Below are positions 51,936 to 59,399 of a stretch of DNA of 64,000 bases, piece by piece. The stretch is from Ramlibacter cellulosilyticus (GTDB taxonomy: Bacteria; Pseudomonadota; Gammaproteobacteria; Burkholderiales; Burkholderiaceae_C): contig NZ_JACORT010000001.1 in the NCBI RefSeq assembly GCF_014297465.1, positions 186,001 to 250,000 of the forward strand, written 5' to 3'. A program made the position numbers and the translations under genes. How positions within the stretch are numbered: the stretch's first letter is position 1; each line of letters starts with the position of its first letter. Below the pieces are notes generated by a model, which searched no databases, was not told the origin of the DNA, and was given only the letters and a program-made list of their open reading frames with translations.

Positions 51936-53101
51936 CCCTTGCGTCCCGCCACCCGCTCCAGCACCGCATGCGCGGCGCGCACGCGGGCTTCGATGGGGAA
52001 GTTGCGGTTCGCCAGCATCACGATGCCCGCGCGGCGCGCAGGCACGAAGGCCGCGTATGCAGCGAACCCGTTGGTGGAACCCGTCTTGTTGTAGAAGGCG
52101 CGCCCCGTGGGCTCCGCGGTGGCGATGGCCACCGCGGGCTGCGGCTCCAGCGCCATCGCGGGCGCATTGCCGGCCAGCAGCCGTGCGAGCGGCACCAGGT
52201 CGGGGTATTGCTCCCACCCGAGGCCCTGCACCAGGGGTCCGACACGGAAATGCGGCACGTGCGTGGCTTCCACCGCCTGCCGCAAGCGCGGCGCGAGCAG
52301 TTCCGGGCGCAGGTTCGCTTCCACGAAGCGGAGCATGTCCGCGATGGTCGACTTCACGCCGTACGCCTGCGCGTCCAGCACGCCCGGGTTGACGCGCAGC
52401 CGCTGGCCGTCCTTGCCGTAGCCCCACGCGTAGTCGGGGATGGCGGAGGCAGGCACGCGCAGGTACGTGTCGCGCAGCCCGAGTTGCGGGAACAGATCGC
52501 CTTCGAGCAGCTCGCGGAAGTCGCGGCCCAGCGCCTTCGCGGCGACGAGCCCGAAGAGCCCGATGCTCGGGTTGGAATAGCGGCGCACGCGGCCCGGCGC
52601 GGCATCCGGCTTCCACGCGCGGAAGTACGCCAGCATCGTTTCGTCCGTCACCGCCTCCGGGAATTGCAGCGGCAGCCCACCCGCGGTGTAGGTCGCGAGG
52701 TGCAGCAGGGTGGCGGCGTCGAGCGCGCTGCCGCGCAAGGCGGGCAGGTAGCGCGAAGGTGGGTGGTGCAGCGAGAGCTTGCCGGTGGACAGCGCCTGGG
52801 CGCCCAGCGTCGCGGTGAAGGTCTTGCTGAGCGATCCGATCTCGAACAGCGTGCGCGTCGAGACCGGCTGCGCGTCCTCCTTCGAAGCCAGGCCGTAGCA
52901 AGCCACGTGCTGCCGGCCGTTCACCGACACGCCGACGGCGAGGCCGGGAATGCCATGCCGCGCCAGCAGCGGCTGGAAGGCGGCATCGACGATCGCGGCG
53001 ACGTCGCCCCTGGCGCCGGCCGCATGTCCCGCCGCGGGGAGCAAGGTCGCCAAGGTGGCCGCGACCGCCGTGCGGCGGCCTGCATCGAAGCGTTCCGTCA
53101 C
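51932..53101 (-). CDS. class C beta-lactamase family serine hydrolase (AmpC-like), last gene of motor operon
   Basis: A 389-residue protein from a GTG that overlaps the DUF2894 stop by 4 bp. A signal peptide covers about residues 5-30 (AGRRTAVAATLATLLPAAGHA). All three class C marks are present: SxxK (SLSK, Ser90 to Lys93), YSN (Tyr175) and KTG (Lys339). The length fits AmpC beta-lactamases of about 380 residues. No ampR gene lies beside it. The coupling to an OmpA/MotA-like operon is unusual and points to an envelope role, perhaps as a peptidoglycan-acting penicillin-binding hydrolase; resistance is not shown by sequence. Confidence 0.88.
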   Translation of the reverse strand: MTERFDAGRRTAVAATLATLLPAAGHAAGARGDVAAIVDAAFQPLLARHGIPGLAVGVSVNGRQHVACYGLASKEDAQPVSTRTLFEIGSLSKTFTATLGAQALSTGKLSLHHPPSRYLPALRGSALDAATLLHLATYTAGGLPLQFPEAVTDETMLAYFRAWKPDAAPGRVRRYSNPSIGLFGLVAAKALGRDFRELLEGDLFPQLGLRDTYLRVPASAIPDYAWGYGKDGQRLRVNPGVLDAQAYGVKSTIADMLRFVEANLRPELLAPRLRQAVEATHVPHFRVGPLVQGLGWEQYPDLVPLARLLAGNAPAMALEPQPAVAIATAEPTGRAFYNKTGSTNGFAAYAAFVPARRAGIVMLANRNFPIEARVRAAHAVLERVAGRKG

Positions 53102-53499
53102 GCGGACCCCGGCTTGCGCTTCGCCTTGCGCGGCGTCTTCGCCGCGGCCGCGCCCCTCGCGGGCTCGCGCGGCAGCTTCTCCACCGCGCGTTCCAGCCAC
53201 TGCAGCGCCTCGATCTGCACGAGGAAACGCCGCAGGTACTCCGGCGACAGCTCGCGCATCAGCGCCAGAGAGCGCAGCACCAGCACGTGCGAGTTGAGCG
53301 GGCCCGCGTTCACGGGCTGGCGCGCCGTCGCGTGCGCGAGCTGCTCCAGCGCCTCCACGCCGTTCCACATGCGGCGAAAGCGCCGCACGCTGCGCAGCTC
53401 CTCCTCGTCGTGGGCTTCGCCGGGCTGCAGCGGCTCGGCCGCCTCGGCACGCGCGCGGCGGATGTGGGCGTGGAGATCCGCGAACGGGGAGGGCATCAC
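53098..53499 (-). CDS. DUF2894 family protein
   Basis: A 133-residue protein, MMPSPFADLHAHIRRARAEAAEPL onward, rich in helix and basic at the end (AKTPRKAKRKPGSA). The family is found in Burkholderiales beside DUF3348, DUF802 and an OmpA-type gene, and the order is kept here. Its role is not known. Both ends overlap neighbours by 4 bp (OmpA-like gene upstream, AmpC-like gene downstream). The likely site is the cytosol. Recognition rests on gene order and size as well as the sequence, so it is somewhat uncertain. Confidence 0.75.
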   Translation of the reverse strand: MMPSPFADLHAHIRRARAEAAEPLQPGEAHDEEELRSVRRFRRMWNGVEALEQLAHATARQPVNAGPLNSHVLVLRSLALMRELSPEYLRRFLVQIEALQWLERAVEKLPREPARGAAAAKTPRKAKRKPGSA

Positions 53500-54140
53500 T
53501 TCGCCTGCGCCGGCTTCGTGGCGCGCGGCACCGGCGCCATCTCCACGCGCCGGTTGAGTGCGCGGCCCTTCTCGTCCGCGTTCGAGGCCACCGGCTGCTC
53601 CGCGCCGAAGGCGGCGGCGAAGACCTCCGCGGACGGCATGCCTTCCTCGATCAGCGCCCGCGTGACCGTCAGCGCGCGCTGCGCCGACAGCTCCAGGTTG
53701 TCCGTGTAGCGGCGGCTGTTTTCCTGCACCTTGCGGTCGTCGGTGAAGCCGCTGACCATCAGCATCTCGTTGCGCTCGGCGAGGTACACGCGCAGGGGGT
53801 GCACGAGGCTCTTGAGCACTTGCCGGCCTTCGGGCCGCAGCTCGTCGGAGCCGAGGCCGAAGAGCACGCTGCCGCTGATGCCGATGCGGCCGTTGTCCAG
53901 GGTCACGCGGCCGGAAGCCAGGGGAATCGCGAGCGCCTTCTCCAGCGCCATGCGCCGCTGCTCCTCGATGCGGCGCTTCTCCACTTCCTGCTGCAGGCTG
54001 GTCACCAGGTCCATCTGCACCACCAGCACCCCGAGCAGCACCAGGACGAAGGCGCCCAGCAGGCCCGTCATCAGGTCGGCGAAGACCGCCCAGACCGGCC
54101 CGAAGGCGCCGCTGCTTTCGACGTCGTCGGCCTCGGTCAT
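53496..54140 (-). CDS. OmpA-family MotB/ZorB-like protein
   Basis: A 214-residue protein. FGPVWAVFADLMTGLLGAFVLVLLGVLVV at residues 13-41 is one membrane helix that carries Asp22 in ADLMT, like the proton-binding aspartate of MotB (AYADFVTAMMAFF) and ZorB. A helical linker follows, and the C-terminal domain is OmpA-like: SVLFGLGSDELRPEG, VSGFTDDRKV, NLELSAQRALTVTRALIEEGMP and GRALNRRVEM, which bind peptidoglycan. It should form the stator part of a proton- or ion-driven motor with the DUF802 protein. The ATG overlaps the DUF802 stop by 4 bp. Confidence 0.85.
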   Translation of the reverse strand: MTEADDVESSGAFGPVWAVFADLMTGLLGAFVLVLLGVLVVQMDLVTSLQQEVEKRRIEEQRRMALEKALAIPLASGRVTLDNGRIGISGSVLFGLGSDELRPEGRQVLKSLVHPLRVYLAERNEMLMVSGFTDDRKVQENSRRYTDNLELSAQRALTVTRALIEEGMPSAEVFAAAFGAEQPVASNADEKGRALNRRVEMAPVPRATKPAQAK

Positions 54141-56035
54141 GCGCGCGCTTCCTCCAGCGCGGGCGCCGGCTTCGCGGCCTTGGGTGCCTGCACCTGCCGC
54201 AGCTGCTCCACGAGCGTCTGCTGCGAGCTGATGCTCAGGTCGATCACCTCGCGGGCCTGCGCCACGTAGTACGCGAGCTGCTCGTCGCTGCGCGCCGTGG
54301 ACTGCACGAGCGAGGCTTCGATGCGGGCCAGCGTCGCGATGAGCTTCTCGTTGCCTTCCTGGAACTGCTGCACGCCTTGCTGGAAGTGCGTGGCCAGCTG
54401 GGCGACGTCGTGCGCGCCTTGCGCCACCTGCGCCGCGGTTTCGCCGGCCTGCGCGCCTTGCGCGGCGAGGACGTCGGTAAAGCGCGTGCCGGCCTGTTCC
54501 AGAACGGAGGATGCCGACGCGACGAGTGCTTCGGTGGCGGTGCGTTGCTCGCCCGCCGCCGTGTTCACCGCCTGCATCAGCGACCGGAGCTGCTCGAGCA
54601 GCTGCGTGCGTTCCTGCAGCGCCAGGTTGTCCTTCTCGCCGATGCGGCTCATCTCCTGCCGCAGCTCGGTGATTACGCCCGCGGCCGCCTGCGGCACTTC
54701 GGACGCGGTCTGCAGCAGGCGGGTGAGCGGGGCTTCCAGGGCCGCGCCGAGGTCGGCGAGGTGCTGCGCCACCGCGCCCTGCAGTTCGCCGAGACGCGCG
54801 ACGGCGGCTTCGCCGCGGCGCGCTTCTTCCTCGCGCAGGGCGGCGAGACCGTCGCGCGAGCGTTCCACCAGCGCTGCGTGATCCTCGCGCGACTGGTCCA
54901 CCAGCGCCGCGACCTGCGCGTGCGTGCGCTGCCAGTCCGACTGCAGCGACATCGCCAGCGTTTGCAGCGATGCCGTCCACGCGGACAGGCGTTCGCGCTC
55001 GGCCTTCGCCTGCGCTTCCTGCTGCCGGGCCAGCGTGGCGTTCACCGATTCCACGGTGCCCGCGAACTGCTGCGACAGGGCATCGGCCTGCGCCTGTGCC
55101 ACGGTGGCGAGCTTCTCGTGCAGGCGCTGCGATTCGCCGACCACCTGCGCCATCGCGCTTTCCACGACCGGGCGGATCGCCGTGCCGGCCGCCTGCGCGC
55201 CGGCGGCGAGGCTTTGCTGCAGCGAACTGCCGACGCTGGTGGCAAGCGTTCCGTACGCCGTCGTCACTTCGCGCTGGAACTGCGCGTGGCGCTCCAGCAG
55301 TTGCGTGTCGAGCTGCTCGCTGCGGCGCTCGATGCGCTCCATGAGCGTGCGCAGCGTCTGCGCCACTTCGGGCAGCACGCCGGCCTGCGCCTGCAGCGCG
55401 CGCAGGCTCTCCTGCCGCTGGTGCGCCAGCGAGAAAGGCTGCAGCGTGGTGCCGATGCGCGCGTCGAGCGTGCGCGCCGACTGCAGGCGTTCCCGCCGCG
55501 CGATCGCCGACATGAGGCCCAGCATCGCCGAGGCGGCCACGCCTGCGACGGAAGTACCGAACGAGAGGCCGAGGCCCTTGATCGGCGCGGCGAGCGCGCC
55601 GCGGATCGCGGCGAGGTCCGTGGAGCCCTCCAGGGCGAACACCGCGCCCTGGAAGGTGACCACCATGCCGAGGAAGGTTCCGAGCATGCCCAGCATGACG
55701 AGCAGGCCGACGAGGTAAGGCGTCAACGCGGGGCCGGGCAGCACGCCGCGCTCGCCTTCCACGCGCATGCGAACCGGTTCGCGCAGCGATGCGGGCACGC
55801 GCTGCAGCCAGTCCGCCAGCCGCGCGGGCGGCTCGGAGAGGCCGGCGAGCGCGGCGTCGAGTCCGGCGGTGGCCGCGCGGAACTGCCGCAGCTCGTGGGC
55901 GCCGAGCAGGTACGCGCCGGCGATCAGCACGGTGACGGCCAGCGGCAGCCAGCTGGCGCCGACGAATCCGAGAGCGATCCAGGCGAGGACCGCGAGGCCG
56001 GCCGCGAAGGCGCCGGCGAAAGAGAGCTTGGTCAT
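54137..56035 (-). CDS. DUF802 / MotA-ZorA-like protein with long cytoplasmic coiled-coil tail
   Basis: A 632-residue protein. Helices lie at about 5-24, 28-46, 105-130 (TPYLVGLLVMLGMLGTFLGMVV) and 152-177 (IKGLGLSFGTSVAGVAASAMLGL). The last two match the MotA/ZorA/TolQ channel helices, with Thr161 and Ser162 in the SFGTS turn. Residues 180-632 are a long helical tail with many heptad-like Leu/Ala and Gln/Glu stretches, as in ZorA. It should pair with the MotB-like protein to turn ion flow into movement or a signal. It overlaps both neighbours by 4 bp. Function of the DUF802 family is not described to my knowledge. Confidence 0.85.
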   Translation of the reverse strand: MTKLSFAGAFAAGLAVLAWIALGFVGASWLPLAVTVLIAGAYLLGAHELRQFRAATAGLDAALAGLSEPPARLADWLQRVPASLREPVRMRVEGERGVLPGPALTPYLVGLLVMLGMLGTFLGMVVTFQGAVFALEGSTDLAAIRGALAAPIKGLGLSFGTSVAGVAASAMLGLMSAIARRERLQSARTLDARIGTTLQPFSLAHQRQESLRALQAQAGVLPEVAQTLRTLMERIERRSEQLDTQLLERHAQFQREVTTAYGTLATSVGSSLQQSLAAGAQAAGTAIRPVVESAMAQVVGESQRLHEKLATVAQAQADALSQQFAGTVESVNATLARQQEAQAKAERERLSAWTASLQTLAMSLQSDWQRTHAQVAALVDQSREDHAALVERSRDGLAALREEEARRGEAAVARLGELQGAVAQHLADLGAALEAPLTRLLQTASEVPQAAAGVITELRQEMSRIGEKDNLALQERTQLLEQLRSLMQAVNTAAGEQRTATEALVASASSVLEQAGTRFTDVLAAQGAQAGETAAQVAQGAHDVAQLATHFQQGVQQFQEGNEKLIATLARIEASLVQSTARSDEQLAYYVAQAREVIDLSISSQQTLVEQLRQVQAPKAAKPAPALEEARA

Positions 56036-56703
56036 CGTGGGTTGTTTCCTTCGTTCCTTTGCGCGTCCACGAGGCCGGCGATCGGCTCGAGGCGCAGGTC
56101 GAGTTCCGTGAGCAGCGCCTGGCGCCAGTCGCGCTCGAAGGCCGCGCGCCAGGCGCCGCTGCCGTCGTCGGCGGCGCGCAGGTCGGCGAAGCGCCGCGCG
56201 AGCAGCGCGATCGTCTTCGGCAGCAGCGCCTCCTCGCGGCGGGCGAGCAGTTGTTCCATGGCGGCGTCGAGCGCCGCGAGTTGGCGCATGCGCGGCGAAC
56301 CGCGCAGCAGCGTTTGCCGCGCGTGGTCGCGCAGCGCGCCCACCATCTGCTCCATCTGGCGCTGCAGTTCCTGGTGGCGGCGCTGCCAGGGCGCGTAGCC
56401 GGCTTCCGCCTTCTCCGTCGCGTCCAGGTCCGCCAGGGGATCGCGGGCGATGGCGTTGGCGAGCACGCCGCGGGCCTGGCGGAAGTCCTCCGCCAGGTCG
56501 GCGCGGCCTGCGCCCCGGCGCACCGGGGCAGCGGGAGGCACCGAGCGGATCGCCTGGTGCGCCGCCTGCAGGTGGATGGCGTCGAAGGCGTTGAGCCAGA
56601 GGCTCAGGCGCTCGGCGAAGTCCATCCCCGCGGGCTCCGCGTCCACGGACACCCAGCCGCCGAAATGGCGGACGAGGGCGGAACGGGCGGGGGTGTTGCG
56701 CAA
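56032..56703 (-). CDS. DUF3348 family protein, first gene of motor operon
   Basis: A protein of 223 residues. The start is a TTG at 56703 preceded by AGAGGA; the ATG at 56850 gives a longer, unlike N-terminus, and no ATG exists until Met27 (MDFAERLSLWLNAFDAIHLQAAHQ). The family marks are ALVRHFGGWVSVDAEP before it and the AERLSLWLNAFDAI turn; the rest is helical. DUF3348 proteins lie first in the DUF802-OmpA-DUF2894 cluster of Burkholderiales. Function is not known. The stop overlaps the DUF802 ATG by 4 bp. The promoter must lie in the 289-bp gap to the divergent DUF2239 gene. Confidence 0.75.
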   Translation of the reverse strand: MRNTPARSALVRHFGGWVSVDAEPAGMDFAERLSLWLNAFDAIHLQAAHQAIRSVPPAAPVRRGAGRADLAEDFRQARGVLANAIARDPLADLDATEKAEAGYAPWQRRHQELQRQMEQMVGALRDHARQTLLRGSPRMRQLAALDAAMEQLLARREEALLPKTIALLARRFADLRAADDGSGAWRAAFERDWRQALLTELDLRLEPIAGLVDAQRNEGNNPR

Positions 56704-56956
56704 GAAAGCAGATCCTCTGCACCCGGAGGTGCCGACGTGAAGAAGCAGGGTGGGGCGCGCGCCGGCCGGAGGCCGGGCGGGGCGGTTCCCGGGTCCGGGC
56801 CGCCTGGCGCGCCCCGTATTAGAAACGATCCGCCGAGGCGCTCCCCCCACGGGAAGCGGGGTTCCGGCTGGGCTGGCGGGGCGCAGGGGCGTCGCGGCGC
56901 CGTGGGCGTGCTTTTTTCATGGGCCCCGGCCCGCTCAATTTTTCACCCGGATTTTA

Positions 56957-56986
56957 TTGACGCATGTAATTTGACCCGGGTAGAAT
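56957..56986 (+). promoter_or_regulatory. sigma70-type promoter with leaderless start and ACCCGGGT palindrome
   Basis: TTGACG (56957-56962) and TAGAAT (56981-56986) are near-consensus -35 and -10 boxes with an 18-bp spacer. The -10 box ends 6 bp before the ATG of the DUF2239 gene (56993), so the transcript should begin at or next to the ATG, with no ribosome site: a leaderless mRNA. The palindrome ACCCGGGT (56974-56981), with weaker TTT and GAA flanks, overlaps the -10 box and is a fitting operator for the MarR-like protein encoded two genes later. Confidence 0.65.
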
Positions 56987-56992
56987 TCGCTG

Positions 56993-57586
56993 ATGCACCC
57001 CAACGCCCCCCACACCGCCTTCGCCGGAACCCGCCGCCTGGCCTCGGGCCCGCTGCGCGAAGTCGCGCTGGCCGTTCTGCAGGCGCAGGACCCGCAAGGC
57101 CCGATGCCGCTGGTGTTCAGCGACGCGACGGGCCGGCAGGTCGAGCTCGACCTGCGCGGCAGCGAACAGGAGATCCTGGCCCGCTACACCCCGGCAGCTT
57201 GCGAGGACGCAGCGCCTGCGCGCGGCCGCGGCCGCCCGAAGCTCGGCGTCGTCGCGCGCGAGGTGACGCTGCTGCCCGAACACTGGGAGTGGCTCGCGGC
57301 GCAGCCCGGCGGCGCGTCGGTCGCCTTGCGCAAGCTGGTGCACGAAGCGCGCCGCGCCGGGAGCCATCGCCACCGTGCCCGCCAGGCCCAGGAGCGTGCG
57401 TACCACGTGATGGCCGCGTTGGCCGGCGACCTGCCCGGCTTCGAGGAAGCGGGCCGCGCGCTGTTCGCGAGCGACCGCGAGCGTCTCGCCTCGCTCATGG
57501 CGCCGTGGCCTGCGGACGTCCGCGACCACGTCCTGCGCCTCGCCGATCCCGATTTCGATCCCGTGCCGCCAAGGAAACCGACATGA
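56993..57586 (+). CDS. DUF2239 family protein
   Basis: A 197-residue protein, MHPNAPHTAFAGTRRLASGPLREVALAVL onward. The family signs are GRQVELDLRGSEQEILARYTP near 45-65, GRGRGRPKLGVVAREVTLLPEHWEWLAAQPGGASVALRKLVHEAR in the middle, and RALFASDRERLASLMAPWPADVRDHVLRLA near 150-180. The middle part looks like a DNA-binding ribbon-helix. Function is not known. It has a strong promoter with no ribosome site, so it may be read as a leaderless message. Its stop overlaps the next ATG by 4 bp. Confidence 0.85.
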   Translation: MHPNAPHTAFAGTRRLASGPLREVALAVLQAQDPQGPMPLVFSDATGRQVELDLRGSEQEILARYTPAACEDAAPARGRGRPKLGVVAREVTLLPEHWEWLAAQPGGASVALRKLVHEARRAGSHRHRARQAQERAYHVMAALAGDLPGFEEAGRALFASDRERLASLMAPWPADVRDHVLRLADPDFDPVPPRKPT

Positions 57587-57924
57587 CCACGCCCTCCCTT
57601 TCCAGCGCGGACCGCCGCGCCGCCGCGCGCCGCGCCCGCGACGCCTTTCCGCCCATGGGCGTCTACGCGATCCGCGACCGCGTGGCGGGCCGCGCGCGCG
57701 TCGGCTCCAGCCGCAACGTGCACGCGACCATCAACCGCATCGGGTTCGAACTGCGCCTGCGCACGCATCCCGACAAGGCCTTGCAGGCCGAGTGGAACGC
57801 CAGCCCGGACCGCTACTCCTTCGAGGTGCTCGCGCTGGTGAAGGAGCGCGACGATCCCGCGTTCGACTACGCGGAAGAACTGCGGACGCTCGAAGCGCTG
57901 TACCGCGAGGAGGAACAGGCATGA
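57583..57924 (+). CDS. GIY-YIG nuclease superfamily protein
   Basis: A 113-residue protein. MGVYAIRDRVAGRARVGSSRNVHATINRIGFELRLRTHPD at residues 20-58 is the GIY-YIG-like core: GVYAI in place of GIY, and RVGSS in place of YIG, with Arg in the helix that follows. YSFEVLALVKERDDPAFDYAEELRTLEALYREEE ends it with a possible metal-binding Glu. The start overlaps the DUF2239 stop by 4 bp and the stop overlaps the next ATG by 4 bp. Nuclease activity is a family guess; the first Tyr is kept (VYAI) but the second is replaced. Confidence 0.75.
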   Translation: MTTPSLSSADRRAAARRARDAFPPMGVYAIRDRVAGRARVGSSRNVHATINRIGFELRLRTHPDKALQAEWNASPDRYSFEVLALVKERDDPAFDYAEELRTLEALYREEEQA

Positions 57925-58319
57925 ACGCGCTGAAGTCCTGCCTGGAGCGGCACCACGCGCAGGCGGCGCTCGCGCTCGTGCTCGATGAGGAACTCGGCAC
58001 GCTGCACGGGCTCGCCTGGGCGGACTTCGTGCTGCTGGACGCGCTCGCCTGCGCCGGCGGCACGCTGCCCTCGCGCGAACTCGCGCGGCGGGTGAGCGTC
58101 ACGCCCGCGCGGCTCGTGCTGCAGCTGCTTCCGCTGGAGAAGACCGGCCTCGTCGCGCGCACGCAGGTGCCCGGTGGCGGCCGCGAGGTCACGCTGCGAG
58201 GCAACGGCGCGCGCCTGCTGGCGGAAGCGCGCGACACTGCCGCGGAAGTGTGCGCACGCCCGCCCGCAGCGGCGGCGTGCGTCGGCGCTTTCGCAACGAC
58301 GCTCGTCGCCGCTTCCTGA
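57921..58319 (+). CDS. MarR-like winged helix regulator
   Basis: A 132-residue protein. The winged helix is at about residues 35-100: WADFVLLDALACAGGTLPSRELARRVSVTPARLVLQLLPLEKTGLVARTQVPGGGREVTLRGNGARLL. The C-terminus has Ala-rich helix and two cysteines. The family is MarR in fold and size. It is the last gene of the DUF2239-GIY-YIG operon, joined by 4-bp overlap, so it likely controls the operon's own promoter through the palindrome near 56974. Ligand unknown. Confidence 0.82.
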   Translation: MNALKSCLERHHAQAALALVLDEELGTLHGLAWADFVLLDALACAGGTLPSRELARRVSVTPARLVLQLLPLEKTGLVARTQVPGGGREVTLRGNGARLLAEARDTAAEVCARPPAAAACVGAFATTLVAAS

Positions 58320-58395
58320 CCGCGCGGCGGCGCACCGCAGGGCTCCGCCGGCTCGCCGGTATAACGGACCGGACGAATGTGCGGGAGGGCGCGCC

Positions 58396-58872
58396 ATGTT
58401 GCGAAGGGCATCCGTTCTGCTGGGGCTGGCCGTGCTGCTGTCCCTGCTGTTCCCCGTCGGGGCCGTGCTGAAGGAAGGCGGGATCGAGCCGTCCGCGCTG
58501 CGCCTGCCCGGCATGGACCTGGCCGCGCTGTGCGCGGTCGTGGCCCTGCTGCCGGCCCTGCTGCTCGCACGCGATGCCAAGCTGGCGCTGCGCGTGCCGC
58601 GGTGGAATGCGTGGATCGCGCTGCTGCCGCTGTTCTCCCTTCTTTTCATCCTGTTGCACGTGAGCTGGTCGGGCGAACTCGCGGGCGCCTGGCTGCGCGA
58701 CGCGATCGCGGAGGGAACCCTGCCGCTGCGCGTGTCGGAGGCCACGGTGCTGCGCGTCGCCGAACTCGCCGCGCGCCTGGGCGTGCTGGTGTGCCTGGTG
58801 GGCGTGCTGGTCAACCTGGAATCCGTGCCGGAGGAGGAGCCTCCGATGCCGCAGCGGCGGAGGAAGAAATGA
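58396..58872 (+). CDS. hypothetical membrane protein
   Basis: A 158-residue protein with about four membrane helices: VLLGLAVLLSLLFPVGAVL, LAALCAVVALLPALLLA, WIALLPLFSLLFILLHV and LGVLVCLVGVLVNL. It ends with the basic tail PMPQRRRKK. No family is recognised. A GCGGGAGGGCGCGCC region before the ATG gives the ribosome site. Its stop overlaps the next gene's ATG by 4 bp. Confidence 0.7.
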   Translation: MLRRASVLLGLAVLLSLLFPVGAVLKEGGIEPSALRLPGMDLAALCAVVALLPALLLARDAKLALRVPRWNAWIALLPLFSLLFILLHVSWSGELAGAWLRDAIAEGTLPLRVSEATVLRVAELAARLGVLVCLVGVLVNLESVPEEEPPMPQRRRKK

Positions 58873-59312
58873 AGCGCCTGTACGTCGGCCTCACGCTGCT
58901 GCTCGCGGCTTTCTTTTCCACGCTGGACCACGTGGATCGCGCGCACGGCCTCCTCGCGCGCATCGGCGTGCAACGCTGGATGACGGAACTGGCGATGGCC
59001 GCGGGGCTGGTGGCGCTGTTCGTGCACACGACGCACTTGCACCGGCGATTGCTGTTCCCCCGCCGAGGGCTGCGCATCCTGCTCGCCGGGATCGTGGTGT
59101 ATGCGGTGGGCGCCGGCGTGGCGACGGGACTGCTGCCCCGCGCGATGGACCTCGTGCCGGTCGGCGATCCCGCCTGGACCGATGCGGCGCAGAAGTTCGC
59201 CACGCTGTCGCCGCTGCCGTTCTTCCTGCTGGCGGAGGTGCTGCTGCTGGTGGGTGCCTTCCGCGCCTTGACCAACCTCGTGCCGCCCGAGGAGTTCGCG
59301 GCGGATTACTAG
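58869..59312 (+). CDS. hypothetical membrane protein
   Basis: A 147-residue protein with about four membrane segments: LYVGLTLLLAAFFSTL, MTELAMAAGLVALFVHTTHLH, ILLAGIVVYAVGAGVATGLL and FFLLAEVLLLVGAFRAL. No family is recognised. It overlaps the previous gene by 4 bp, so the pair is translated together and the two proteins may form one complex. Downstream is a gap of 87 bp and MltB. Confidence 0.7.
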   Translation: MKRLYVGLTLLLAAFFSTLDHVDRAHGLLARIGVQRWMTELAMAAGLVALFVHTTHLHRRLLFPRRGLRILLAGIVVYAVGAGVATGLLPRAMDLVPVGDPAWTDAAQKFATLSPLPFFLLAEVLLLVGAFRALTNLVPPEEFAADY

Positions 59313-59399
59313 CGCAGAGCTGCGCACTGTAGGCCGAGCGCGCAACCTCGCGCCGCGCGGCCCCACGGTGCAGTCGCGCTTCCTATACTGGCCCGCGCC

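Noticed and set aside
54377-56398. Open frame of 673 codons opposite the DUF802 gene
   Set aside because: The opposite frame lacks membrane helices or motifs, while the minus-strand frame has the MotA-like helices and operon overlaps.
51932-56703. Calling the motor operon a Zorya defence system
   Set aside because: The channel proteins look like ZorA and ZorB, but no helicase, nuclease or ZorC-like gene is present, and the set of DUF3348, DUF2894 and an AmpC-like enzyme does not match Zorya types as I know them.
56704-56992. Open frame of 74 codons at 56750-56974 in the motor/DUF2239 gap
   Set aside because: It has no ribosome site or recognised motif, and it runs through the promoter area; this gap is read as regulatory DNA.
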